Source: Candidatus Latescibacterota bacterium | GTDB taxonomy: Bacteria; Latescibacterota; UBA2968; GCA-2709665 | Reading direction: 5' to 3' | Assembly: GCA_012271065.1 (NCBI GenBank) | Contig: JAAXHE010000364.1 | Span: 1-8,853, forward strand | DNA: 8,853 nucleotides | In this document: one piece after another, positions 1 through 6,778 of the stretch | How the letters are laid out: every line of letters starts with the position of its first letter | Numbering within the stretch: position 1 is the stretch's first letter | Program-made: the position numbers and the translations under genes | The notes under the pieces: generated by a model | Told to the model about the DNA's origin: nothing | Databases searched by the model: none | What the model saw: only the letters and a program-made list of their open reading frames with translations

Positions 1-73
1 CCTCGTCAGTGTGCATTTTCAGCACGAGGAACCGCTGTGCAACAGGGATGCATTCAAGGCGCGTGATTTTCAT
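1..73 (-). CDS. Enolase-superfamily (mandelate racemase/muconate lactonizing enzyme-like) protein, N-terminal fragment
   Basis: The minus strand from an ATG at 73 reads MKITRLECIPVAQRF followed by LVLKMHTDE and runs off the left edge, so only 24 residues are visible. This is the typical first beta strand and turn of the N-terminal capping domain of the mandelate racemase/muconate lactonizing enzyme group: an 'MKIT.lE..pV' opening, then 'lvlk.hTDEG' leading to a conserved GxGE. A purine-rich AGAGGG lies about 7 bases before the ATG. Members abstract a proton alpha to a carboxylate with Mg2+ help, often dehydrating sugar acids such as galactonate or gluconate. The catalytic barrel lies outside the window, so the substrate cannot be told. 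The gene is divergent from the sugar dehydrogenase/lactonase operon, which fits a sugar-acid dehydratase. That role is inference; the family call rests on 24 residues. Confidence 0.62.
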   Translation of the reverse strand, partial: MKITRLECIPVAQRFLVLKMHTDE

Positions 74-85
74 CGGGATTGCCCT

Positions 86-239
86 CTAACAGTCCGTTGA
101 CAAAGTCGCTCTGCAGGCGAGGCCGAAGACAAGGCGCGCGACCGAGTCCCATCCATCGATTCGGCGAGGGAGCGCAACGCAGTATTTCGCCCGCAAGGGC
201 CGGCCGTAGCCCGGATGGGCTTTTTCAACGGGCTGCTAA
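86..239. repeat. 154-bp element with 20-bp imperfect terminal inverted repeats
   Basis: The left end (86-105, CTAACAGTCCGTTGACAAAG) and the reverse complement of the right end (220-239, TTAGCAGCCCGTTGAAAAAG) match at 16 of 20 positions, including an uninterrupted CCGTTGA core. The interior is GC-rich and has no gene of its own. The layout is that of a small non-autonomous, MITE-like or dispersed palindromic repeat, and its ends resemble intergenic repeats I associate with other GC-rich bacterial genomes; that resemblance is from memory and untested. It starts 12 bases upstream of the leftward enolase-superfamily start codon, and its right end forms the first codons of the HepT-like gene. One reading frame is open through it from 101 into the toxin. 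No target-site duplication is obvious. Confidence 0.6.
208..225 (+). terminator. Terminator-like hairpin at the right end of the repeat
   Basis: AGCCC (208-212) and GGGCT (217-221) form a 5-bp GC-rich stem with a GGAT loop, followed by a run of T to 225. This is a short intrinsic-terminator shape for rightward transcription. The ATG used as the start of the HepT-like reading frame (215-217) overlaps the loop and the start of the right stem arm. Such a structure would hinder either transcription into the toxin gene or ribosome access to that ATG. The stem is short, so real termination activity is uncertain. Confidence 0.4.
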
Positions 240-673
240 AGGCTGAAGTCGATACGCGCCAGCGTGATATCGATGACATCTACCAGCGGATCGAAAACCG
301 GCGGGGAGTTTTCCGTGAATCGGTCGAAGGCGTCGACAGTATGGCCTATCAGATTCACAACCTCTATTCCGCTTTTGAGCAGCAATTCGAGACGGTCGCG
401 AAATTCTTCGAAAACCGCCTTGAAGAGGAGCGGTATCACGTCGACCTCTTGCGCAGAATGCGGCTCGAAATCGACGGCATCAGGCCGGCCCTGGTATCCG
501 ACGAAGCTTTTGTTCTGCTGGACGAATTGCGCCGATTCAGACATTTTTTCAGGCACGCGTACACAACCGTCTTGAATTCGGATAATCTGGTGGATCTACT
601 CTCGAAGGCTGAACGGCTGAAACCGGTTCACCGCAGGGATGTAGCGGAATTCCTGGGTCGGATAACGCCATAG
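215..673 (+). CDS. HepT-like ribonuclease toxin (MNT/HepT family), 5' end replaced by repeat
   Basis: The 152-residue, all-helical product has the HEPN signature of HepT-type toxins: R109-x4-H114-A-Y116 within 'RHFFRHAY', the RX4HXY active-site motif of this nuclease fold. The stretches 'MAYQIHNLYSAFEQ' (from residue 43) and 'GIRPALVSDE' (from about 88) are also characteristic of the family. HepT proteins act as tRNA- or mRNA-targeting ribonucleases and are normally silenced by an adjacent MntA nucleotidyltransferase, which AMPylates the active-site tyrosine region. No nucleotidyltransferase gene lies on either side here. The first eight codons (MGFFNGLL) are encoded by the right end of the inverted-repeat element, there is no Shine-Dalgarno sequence before the ATG, and no other in-frame ATG occurs until residue 43. 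The body of the protein looks intact. The native start, and perhaps the antitoxin gene, were probably lost or moved. Family call is firm; expression is doubtful. Confidence 0.82.
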   Translation: MGFFNGLLKAEVDTRQRDIDDIYQRIENRRGVFRESVEGVDSMAYQIHNLYSAFEQQFETVAKFFENRLEEERYHVDLLRRMRLEIDGIRPALVSDEAFVLLDELRRFRHFFRHAYTTVLNSDNLVDLLSKAERLKPVHRRDVAEFLGRITP

Positions 674-735
674 CCAGCGGCGTTCAGCGACACGTGCGCA
701 CTGGCGGCAATCAAGAGTAATCGGGGAAAAGTTAC

Positions 736-1542
736 ATGGAGGACGCGGCGAAACTGTTCTCCCTCGAAGGGCGCGTCGCGCTGGTGACGGGCGCGGGGAG
801 GGGGATCGGACAGGGCATCGCGAAGGGCATGGCGGCCCACGGCGCTCGGTGCGTATGTGCGGCCAGGACCCGTTCTCAACTGGACGAAACGGTGGCGGCA
901 ATACGGGCGGCGGGCGGCGACGCGCTGGCCGTCGAATTGGATATGGCGGATCTGGACGCCGTCAGATGGGGGGTGGAAGCGACCCTTGCTCAATATGGGC
1001 AACTCGACATTCTGGTGAACAATGCGGGAATGAATATCCGGGAGCCGCTACAGGAGGTTGAGGAGGCGCATTACGACCGGATCATGGACGTGAATCTGAA
1101 GGGTCTCTTTTTCCTGTCCCGGATGGCCGCAGAAGACATGATCCCGCGCAAGCAGGGCAAGATCATCAATATCGGCTCCCTGACCACCGGAATCGCCCTG
1201 CACGGCGTGTCGGTCTATACGGCCACCAAGGGCGCCGTCGGTCAGTTGACGAAGGCGCAGGCGCTGGAACTCGGCCCGCACAATATCCAGGTGAACGCGA
1301 TCTGCCCCGGTTTCATTCTGACGCCACTCACGGAAAAGTTATGGTCCGATCCGACAATGCGGGCCTGGGGCGAGGGCCGGACACCCGCGGGGCGCCTGGG
1401 CAACCCGGAAGACCTGGTGGGAACCGCCGTGTTCCTGGCATCCGCGGCTTCCGACTTCGTAACCGGCCAGCACATCTACGTGGATGGCGGATTCATGGCC
1501 GGCGAGAAGTGGCCGTTGCCTCCGACCAATGCAGGTAAATAG
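736..1542 (+). CDS. SDR-family oxidoreductase (gluconate 5-dehydrogenase/2-deoxy-gluconate 3-dehydrogenase type)
   Basis: A complete classical short-chain dehydrogenase of 268 residues. Visible motifs are the cofactor loop TGAGRGIG (18-25), NNAG (95-98), the catalytic tetrad N120, S148, Y161 and K165 (YTATK), the PG turn at 191-192, and the C-terminal YVDGG (248-252). R44 at the end of the second beta strand, with no acidic residue there, suggests NADP(H) rather than NAD(H). Overall sequence is closest in feel to gluconate 5-dehydrogenases and KduD-like 2-deoxy-gluconate 3-dehydrogenases, cytosolic enzymes that interconvert a hydroxyl and a ketone on sugar acids. The last 15 residues form a short proline-containing tail beyond the usual end. 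GGGGAA lies about 8 bases before the ATG. It opens an operon with the HD protein (5 to 11 bp downstream) and a lactonase, consistent with carbohydrate oxidation. The exact substrate is not determined by sequence. Confidence 0.9.
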   Translation: MEDAAKLFSLEGRVALVTGAGRGIGQGIAKGMAAHGARCVCAARTRSQLDETVAAIRAAGGDALAVELDMADLDAVRWGVEATLAQYGQLDILVNNAGMNIREPLQEVEEAHYDRIMDVNLKGLFFLSRMAAEDMIPRKQGKIINIGSLTTGIALHGVSVYTATKGAVGQLTKAQALELGPHNIQVNAICPGFILTPLTEKLWSDPTMRAWGEGRTPAGRLGNPEDLVGTAVFLASAASDFVTGQHIYVDGGFMAGEKWPLPPTNAGK

Positions 1543-1544
1543 GG
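1541..1544 (+). promoter_or_regulatory. Ribosome-binding site favouring the inner ATG of the HD gene
   Basis: AGGG at 1541-1544 overlaps the stop codon of the SDR gene. It is only 3 bases from the ATG at 1548 but 9 bases from the ATG at 1554, so spacing favours the second start, giving a product two residues shorter. Confidence 0.4.
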
Positions 1545-1547
1545 CGG

Positions 1548-2150
1548 ATGTCGATGGATGCCGACAGGCTCGAACGACAGATCGACTTTATCGTCGAAAT
1601 TGACAAGCTGAAGCACGTGCTCCGGCGGACGTACCTGGTCGACGGGAAACGCCGGGAGAACAGCGCGGAGCATTCGTGGCATCTGGCCGCGATGGCGGTT
1701 CTGCTGTCGGAATACGCGCGGGAGGAACTGGATCTTGCGCGAGTTGTGAAAATGCTGCTGCTTCACGACGTCGTTGAGATCGACGCCGGAGATACGTTTG
1801 CCTACGACGAGGCGGCCCACGCCGACAAGAACGAGCGGGAGCGGCTGGCCGCCGAGCGAATTTTCAACCTTCTTCCCGACGATCTGGCCGGGGAGGTGTT
1901 CGCGTTGTGGGAGGAATTCGAGGAGGGTGAGACTCCCGAGGCGAAATACGCGGAAGCGCTTGACCGGTTTCAGCCGATCCTGCTGAACTACGGATCAGGC
2001 GGGATCGCGTGGCAGGAGCACGGGATCAGTTCGGAGCAGGTTATTGCGCGGAATCGGCATATCGAAGCGGGAGCGCCTGTTCTGTGGACGTACGTCCGTG
2101 GATTAATCGACCGCGCTGTGAGCAGCGGGCGTCTTGCGTCTGGAGCGTGA
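1548..2150 (+). CDS. HD-domain phosphohydrolase, 5'-deoxynucleotidase-like (YfbR/HDDC2 type)
   Basis: The 200-residue product carries the metal-binding HD signature in the order typical of YfbR/HDDC2 proteins: H42 in 'ENSAEHSWH', H73-D74 in 'LLLHDVVE' with E77 behind it, and D139 in 'EALDRFQPILLNY'. The preceding 'DKLKHVLRR' (19-27) matches the N-terminal helix of HDDC2-like proteins. The family uses a divalent metal to dephosphorylate deoxyribonucleoside 5'-monophosphates in the cytosol. Length is usual for the group. It follows the SDR with a 5-bp gap and probably shares its transcript, but its activity has no evident tie to the sugar enzymes. A second in-frame ATG at 1554 is better placed relative to AGGG (1541-1544) and may be the true start. 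Activity on nucleotides rather than another phosphoester is inferred from family only. Confidence 0.87.
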   Translation: MSMDADRLERQIDFIVEIDKLKHVLRRTYLVDGKRRENSAEHSWHLAAMAVLLSEYAREELDLARVVKMLLLHDVVEIDAGDTFAYDEAAHADKNERERLAAERIFNLLPDDLAGEVFALWEEFEEGETPEAKYAEALDRFQPILLNYGSGGIAWQEHGISSEQVIARNRHIEAGAPVLWTYVRGLIDRAVSSGRLASGA

Positions 2151-2219
2151 TCGAGGGTCAGAAAGCAGCCCGTTTTACCGCCGGACCTGGCGGGACAGAA
2201 CTGACAGGAGGTTCGGGTT

Positions 2220-3281
2220 ATGGCACAAAAGCAGTTGGAATCGATGTGGTTTTACGTGGGAGGGACCGGTATTTCGGTCTACCGTCTGGACCTTTCCACC
2301 GGGGACCTGGCGCACCGGAGTACGGTCTCGGACGTGAAGAATCCTTCATTCCAGGCCATCCATCCGTCGAATCGGTTCCTTTACTCTGTCGCGGAAGTCG
2401 ATGATGGCGGGGCGTTGCACGCGTTCGCGATCGATCCGGCCACGGGCGCCCTGCGTTCGCTGAACCATCAGTCCTGTATGGGCGCCGGTCCCTGCCACGT
2501 GAGCGTTGACGCAACCGGTCGGGTGGTGCTGGTGGCCAATTATTCCAGCGGCGGCGTGGCGGCGCTGCCCATTATGGACGACGGCAGTCTGGGCGAGGCC
2601 ACTTCCGTTTTTCAGCATGAGGGTTCCAGTGTGAATCCGGGCAGACAGCAGGGGCCGCATGCGCATTCCATCACCATCGATCCGGGCAACCGATTCGCTG
2701 TCTCAGCGGACCTTGGCATCGACAAGGTGCTGGTCTACCGGCTGGATGCGGAAAAGCAGACGATAGCGCCGAACGATCCCCCCGGGGTGGATGTTCAGGC
2801 GGGCGCCGGACCCAGGCACTTCGCGTTTCATCCCAACCGGAAACACGCATACCTGATCAATGAGCTGGACAATACGGCCGTGACGTACGCGTACGATGAA
2901 GATCGAGGAGTCCTGGAGACGATCCAGGTAATCTCCACGTTGCCCCCGGACTTCACCGATACCAGCTATTGTGCGGATATCCACGTGTCGCCGGACGGGC
3001 GCTTCGTGTACGGCTCGAACCGGGGGCACGACAGTATCGTCATATTTGAAGTCGACTCAGGCACGGGGAAGCTATCGGTTGTGGACTACGAGTCGACCCG
3101 CGGCGAGTTCCCGCGCAATTTCGCGGTGGATCCCTCCGGACGGTTCCTGTTTGCCGCCAATCAGAACACGGATAACATCGTTACGTATCGGATCGACGGA
3201 GGGACGGGGAGACTTGCCGTGACCGGCCATCAGGTGGAGACCCCTCAGCCGGTCTGCATCACCATGATCCCCGCAGCGTAA
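2220..3281 (+). CDS. Beta-propeller lactonase, 6-phosphogluconolactonase (Pgl/YbhE) family
   Basis: A 353-residue seven-bladed propeller without signal peptide or membrane segment. Repeats of the type 'F.A.HPS.RFLYS.AE', 'HVSVD.TGR', 'S.TIDPGNRFA', 'FAFHPNRKHAYLINE', 'DIHVSPDGRFVY' and 'NFAVDPSGRFLFAA' mark successive blades. The family-specific GPHAHS (145-150), GPRH (197-200) and SNRGHDSI segments cluster where the active site is expected. Relatives hydrolyse 6-phosphogluconolactone or other sugar lactones such as carboxy-muconolactone; the substrate here is not fixed by sequence. It has the strongest ribosome-binding site in the window, AGGAGG at 2206-2211, 8 bases before the ATG, after a 69-bp gap from the HD gene. 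It ends the first operon; the terminator follows about 100 bases later. With the SDR and the divergent enolase-superfamily gene it fits a non-phosphorylative sugar oxidation route, which is inference. Confidence 0.9.
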   Translation: MAQKQLESMWFYVGGTGISVYRLDLSTGDLAHRSTVSDVKNPSFQAIHPSNRFLYSVAEVDDGGALHAFAIDPATGALRSLNHQSCMGAGPCHVSVDATGRVVLVANYSSGGVAALPIMDDGSLGEATSVFQHEGSSVNPGRQQGPHAHSITIDPGNRFAVSADLGIDKVLVYRLDAEKQTIAPNDPPGVDVQAGAGPRHFAFHPNRKHAYLINELDNTAVTYAYDEDRGVLETIQVISTLPPDFTDTSYCADIHVSPDGRFVYGSNRGHDSIVIFEVDSGTGKLSVVDYESTRGEFPRNFAVDPSGRFLFAANQNTDNIVTYRIDGGTGRLAVTGHQVETPQPVCITMIPAA

Positions 3282-3381
3282 ATCCGGTGTATATCACGTA
3301 CGCGCGGAAACCACCCCGGTCCCGATCACGATCAACCAAGGCTATTGTCGATGGGTCGGGCTATTCTGCAATACGAATCGG

Positions 3382-3406
3382 AAGCCCGCGGCGGCGGGCT
3401 TTTTTT
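3382..3406 (+). terminator. Strong intrinsic terminator of the SDR-HD-lactonase operon
   Basis: AAGCCCGC (3382-3389), a GGCG loop, and GCGGGCTT (3394-3401) make a perfect 8-bp, GC-rich stem followed directly by T up to 3406. It stands about 100 bases after the lactonase stop and 21 bases before the acyl-CoA ligase ATG. It therefore separates the two operons and places the ligase promoter or leader very close to, or overlapping, the terminator unless there is read-through. Confidence 0.9.
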
Positions 3407-3427
3407 CTAGAGAAGCGACGGCCGGCC

Positions 3428-4993
3428 ATGAACATCGGCACGCTGCTGACGAAATCCGCGCGCACGTATCCTCAGAATTTGGCCGTGGCGTGCGGTCCCG
3501 GGCGGTGGACCTACGCCCTGTTCAACGAGCGCGTGAACCGGCTGGCGCACGCATTTGGCAGGCTGGGCGTCCGCCGCGGCGATCACGTCGCCATACTGAT
3601 GCAGAATCTCCCGGAAATGCTTGAATCCATGTTCGCGTGTTTCAAGGTCGGCGCCGCGGCCGTGCCGATCAATTTTCGCCTGCATCCCAATGAATACGCG
3701 TTTGTCATCGACCATTCGGAATCTGTACTGGTTATCATCTCTTCCGAATTCAACGCGCAGGTCTCGCAGATCAGGGAGCGCCTGCCCCGCGTCCGAAACG
3801 TCGTCACCATCGCGGATGCACACGAGGGAATACTGGACTATGAGACGTTGATTCGCGCGGAAAGTACCGGATTTGACGATGCGGATGTGAGGCACGACGA
3901 CGTGGCGTGGGTGTTCTACACGTCCGGAACCACGGCTCAGCCAAAGGGGGCGCTCCTGACGCACCGCAATCTGCTGGCGATGACGATGAACTTCTATTCG
4001 GACATCTGCCAGGGTTTCGGTCCGGACGACGTGGCCCTGCACGCGGCGCCGCTGTCCCACGGGAGCGGCCTGTACGCCCTGCCCAACGTCGGCAAGGCCG
4101 CGGCCAACGTCATTCCGGAGACTGTTTCGTTTGACGTCGAGAACGTCCTGGAGGCGATCGAAAGGTATCGTGTAACGAACATGTTCGCGGCGCCGACTAT
4201 GGTCAAACGTATAGCCGAGAGCCCTGCGCTGCACCGGTACGATATTCGATCGCTGAAGATCCTCAACTACGGTGGCGGACCGATGCTGGCCGATGACCTA
4301 CGGGTTGCCATCGAAAAGCTGGGGCCGTGCCTGGTGCAGCTGTACGGTCAGGGCGAATCCCCGATGACGATCACGTGCCTGCCCCACCGCGACCACGTTC
4401 TGAACGGTACCCCGCAACAGATGAAGAGACTCAGTTCTGTGGGTTTTGCGCGCACCGACGTCGAAATCAGGATCCTGGACAATGAGGAATTTGAACTCCC
4501 GCCGGGCGCCATCGGCGAGATCGTTACCCGCTCGGACCTGGTCATGAAGGGATACTGGCGCAATCCGGGCGCCACCGCGGCCGCTCTGAAAGACGGCTGG
4601 CTTCATACAGGCGACGTTGGGTACATGGACGAAGACGGCTACGTTTTTCTGCTCGATCGCTCCAAGGACCTGATCATCAGCGGCGGCGAGAACATCTACC
4701 CCCGCGAGATCGAAGAGGTGCTCATCCGGCATCCGGCCGTTTTCGAGGTCGCGGTCATCGGCGTGCCTCATCCCGAGTGGGGCGAGGCGGTCAAGGCGGT
4801 CGTGGTCAGGGCGCCCGGGCGCGACGTGTCAGGTGAGGAACTGATCGACTTCTGCAAAGGCCGAATCGCCAGCTTCAAGAAGCCGGGATCGGTGGATTTC
4901 GTCGAGGAACTGCCAAAGAACAACTACGGCAAGGTCGTCAAGAACCTCATAAGGGCGCCGTATTGGGGCGGCAGGGAGAGCCGGGTGATCTGA
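3428..4993 (+). CDS. Acyl-CoA synthetase (AMP-dependent ligase, class I adenylate-forming)
   Basis: A 521-residue ANL-superfamily enzyme that converts a carboxylic acid, ATP and CoA to an acyl-CoA through an acyl-AMP. The P-loop YTSGTTAQPKG starts at residue 164. YGQGE (to E310) is the adenine/Mg site. GDVGYMDEDG starts at 395 and includes the ATP-ribose aspartate D396. RSKD and GGENIYP (411-425) form the hinge and CoA-facing loop, and K502 in 'NNYGKVVK' is the adenylation lysine. It resembles medium- or long-chain fatty acyl-CoA ligases (FadD-like) and aryl/carboxylate-CoA ligases; the acid is unknown. The frame is open back to a GTG at 3287, but that 47-codon extension reads straight through the terminator hairpin and resembles no protein, so the ATG at 3428 is chosen although its ribosome site (AGAGAAG, 3409-3415) is weak. 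It leads an operon with the thiolase and the DUF35 gene. Confidence 0.92.
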   Translation: MNIGTLLTKSARTYPQNLAVACGPGRWTYALFNERVNRLAHAFGRLGVRRGDHVAILMQNLPEMLESMFACFKVGAAAVPINFRLHPNEYAFVIDHSESVLVIISSEFNAQVSQIRERLPRVRNVVTIADAHEGILDYETLIRAESTGFDDADVRHDDVAWVFYTSGTTAQPKGALLTHRNLLAMTMNFYSDICQGFGPDDVALHAAPLSHGSGLYALPNVGKAAANVIPETVSFDVENVLEAIERYRVTNMFAAPTMVKRIAESPALHRYDIRSLKILNYGGGPMLADDLRVAIEKLGPCLVQLYGQGESPMTITCLPHRDHVLNGTPQQMKRLSSVGFARTDVEIRILDNEEFELPPGAIGEIVTRSDLVMKGYWRNPGATAAALKDGWLHTGDVGYMDEDGYVFLLDRSKDLIISGGENIYPREIEEVLIRHPAVFEVAVIGVPHPEWGEAVKAVVVRAPGRDVSGEELIDFCKGRIASFKKPGSVDFVEELPKNNYGKVVKNLIRAPYWGGRESRVI

Positions 4994-5079
4994 GGATCCG
5001 CCCCGATCCAAACGGGGTACTGTTCCGGTCGGGCGCCCCGTCAGTTCCCACGCCTGCCGGTCGAACTGTAATGCATGCC

Positions 5080-5083
5080 GAGG
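5080..5083 (+). promoter_or_regulatory. Ribosome-binding site deciding the thiolase start
   Basis: GAGG at 5080-5083 is 9 bases before the ATG at 5093. The alternative in-frame ATG at 5075 has no purine-rich site ahead of it and would place this motif inside the coding region. Confidence 0.45.
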
Positions 5084-5092
5084 CGATCTGCT

Positions 5093-6358
5093 ATGATCAA
5101 GAAACGAAGACTGGGGCGCGGCGTCGCAATCGTGGGCGCCGGGATGTCGCCGTTCGGCATGTTCCGGGAACGGGATTCCACGGACCTGTTCGTGGACGCC
5201 TTTCGCGCCATGATCGAATCGGTGGACAAGGGTGTGGATCCCGGCGATATCGATGCGCTCTATATCGGCAATTTCACAAACGACTTCTTCGTGCATCAGT
5301 CCCACTGGGGCGCAATTCTCGTCGACGCGCTGGGCCTGGTTCCCAGACCTGCGACCCGCACGGAGGGCGCGTGCGCTTCCAGTGCAATCGCCTTCCGGGA
5401 AGGCGTCTTCGCCATCGCGTCGGGATTCTACGATATGGTCCTGGTGGGCGGCGTGGAGGATATGTCGAAACGCTCCACGGCCGACGTGGCGGAGGGCCTG
5501 GCGTCGGCGTCGGCGCCCTATGAGCGAAAGTCAGGCTTTACGTTTCCGGGCGTATTCGGCGCGATCGCGACGGCATACTTCCACAAGTACGGAGCGACGC
5601 GCGAGCACCTGATGGACGTGACGATCAAGAGCCACGACAACGCGCCGCTGAATTCGAAAGCGCAGTTCCGGGCTTCAATCGCAGATATTATGGAATCGAA
5701 GGCGGCGCGCGCGAAAGCGAGCGGTAAACCGGCGCCGCGATGGGAGGATGAAAAGGACTTCCTGCGCGACGCCAGCGTCAACCCGCCGGTCGCCTGGCCC
5801 ATGCATCTGTTCGACTGCTGTCCCATCAGCGACGGCGCCGGGTGTATTCTTCTGGTCGGTGAAGAGATGGCCAGGCAGTTTACAGACGATCCCCTTTACG
5901 TGGCGGGCCTTGGCCAGGGCAGCGGAAGGGGACTCCACGCCGCGCCGGACCTGACGAGCTTCGAGGCCACCCGCCGGGCCGCCCGGGAAGCCTATGCCAT
6001 GGCGGACCTCGGTCCCGATGACATACAGTTCGCCGAGGTGCACGACTGCTTTTCCATCGCGGAGATCCTGCATGTCGAGGATCTCGGCTTCTTCGGCCCG
6101 GGAGAGGGATGCAGGGCCGCCGGTGAGGGCGCGACCCGGCTGGACGGGCCGAAGCCGATCAACACCTCCGGCGGGCTGAAATGCAAGGGTCATCCCGTGG
6201 GCGCGACGGGCATCGCGCAGCTGATCGAGGTCTGGGAACAGCTGAGGCAACGGGCCGGCGCGCGACAGGTGCCGAACGGGAACCTGCGCCTGGGCGCGGC
6301 ACATAACCTCGGCGGCACCGGCGGCACAAGCACGTTTACGATCCTTGAGAGGCGATAG
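5093..6358 (+). CDS. Thiolase (SCP-x/archaeal acetyl-CoA acetyltransferase type)
   Basis: A 421-residue thiolase-fold enzyme. The nucleophilic cysteine is C94 in 'EGACASSAIAF'. H317 lies in 'VHDCFSIAE' (the HDCF variant replacing NEAF of classic thiolases), and C364-x-G-H367 is in 'CKGHPVGATG'. A glycine-rich 'HNLGGTGG' closes the C-terminus. This combination marks the SCP-x/nonspecific-lipid-transfer-protein thiolase branch, common in archaea and many bacteria, whose members cleave or form beta-ketoacyl-CoA. All catalytic residues are present, so it should be active. It is followed after 3 bp by a DUF35 protein, the usual partner of this branch. The preceding gap to the ligase is about 100 bp with only a small GC hairpin (5001-5017) lacking a T-run. 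The start at 5093 is chosen for its GAGG site; an upstream ATG at 5075 would add six residues. Whether it works in degradation or biosynthesis cannot be told. Confidence 0.92.
   Translation: MIKKRRLGRGVAIVGAGMSPFGMFRERDSTDLFVDAFRAMIESVDKGVDPGDIDALYIGNFTNDFFVHQSHWGAILVDALGLVPRPATRTEGACASSAIAFREGVFAIASGFYDMVLVGGVEDMSKRSTADVAEGLASASAPYERKSGFTFPGVFGAIATAYFHKYGATREHLMDVTIKSHDNAPLNSKAQFRASIADIMESKAARAKASGKPAPRWEDEKDFLRDASVNPPVAWPMHLFDCCPISDGAGCILLVGEEMARQFTDDPLYVAGLGQGSGRGLHAAPDLTSFEATRRAAREAYAMADLGPDDIQFAEVHDCFSIAEILHVEDLGFFGPGEGCRAAGEGATRLDGPKPINTSGGLKCKGHPVGATGIAQLIEVWEQLRQRAGARQVPNGNLRLGAAHNLGGTGGTSTFTILERR
6347..6352 (+). promoter_or_regulatory. Ribosome-binding site inside the thiolase 3' end, for the TTG-started DUF35 gene
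   Basis: GAGAGG at 6347-6352 lies within the last codons of the thiolase gene and 9 bases before the TTG at 6362. This spacing supports TTG as a genuine start codon and suggests translational coupling of the two genes. Confidence 0.5.
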
Positions 6359-6361
6359 GAA

Positions 6362-6778
6362 TTGGCGACGCAACCGATCAGCGACTACGGGTTCGAAGCG
6401 TTCCTCCGGGAAGAGAAACTGATGGGGTCGACGTGCTGCCGATGCGGGGCCACGTTCGTTCCGCCGCGTCCAATGTGCGCGGAATGTCATCACACGGAAA
6501 TGCGGTGGGCCGGGATGAAAGGCGCCGGCAGGCTCGTCGCCCTGACGAGCATATCCATCGGCCCGCCCGCCATGCAGGAGGAGGGCTTCAATCGCAAGAA
6601 CCCGTATTGTACCGGCGTCGTCAAACTGGACGAGGGTCCCAGAATCGTCGCCCGGATAGAAGGCGTCGACGCACGGAACCCGGATTCCATCGAAATCGGC
6701 ATACCGGTAACCGCGATTTACCTGCATCGCGGGGAGGGCGAAGGCCGCACAACGCAACTGGTGTTTCGGCCGGTGTGA
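6362..6778 (+). CDS. DUF35 zinc-ribbon/OB-fold protein, thiolase accessory subunit
   Basis: A 138-residue protein with an N-terminal amphipathic helix (about 8-20, 'YGFEAFLREEKL'), a rubredoxin-like zinc ribbon with C25/C28 and C39/C42 ('CCRCG' and 'CAEC'), and an OB-fold from about residue 50 to the end containing 'GRLVALTSISIGPP' and 'VVKLDEGPRIVARIEG'. This is the full architecture of the DUF35 family (OB-fold nucleic acid-binding-like; in practice acyl-CoA binding). In archaea, DUF35 proteins bridge acetoacetyl-CoA thiolase and HMG-CoA synthase and help pass the CoA intermediate; many bacterial thiolases of the SCP-x type have such a partner too. It begins with TTG 3 bases after the thiolase stop and has a ribosome site inside that gene. 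No HMG-CoA synthase gene is nearby, so here it probably serves the thiolase alone. Confidence 0.9.
   Translation: MATQPISDYGFEAFLREEKLMGSTCCRCGATFVPPRPMCAECHHTEMRWAGMKGAGRLVALTSISIGPPAMQEEGFNRKNPYCTGVVKLDEGPRIVARIEGVDARNPDSIEIGIPVTAIYLHRGEGEGRTTQLVFRPV

Noticed and set aside
3287..3427. 47-codon in-frame N-terminal extension of the acyl-CoA ligase starting at GTG
   Set aside because: It crosses the 8-bp terminator hairpin and T-run and is arginine/serine-rich non-homologous sequence; the ligase fold begins normally at the ATG at 3428.
5001..5017. CCCCG/CGGGG hairpin between the ligase and thiolase genes
   Set aside because: Only 5 pairs with no T-run; not enough to call a terminator splitting the operon.
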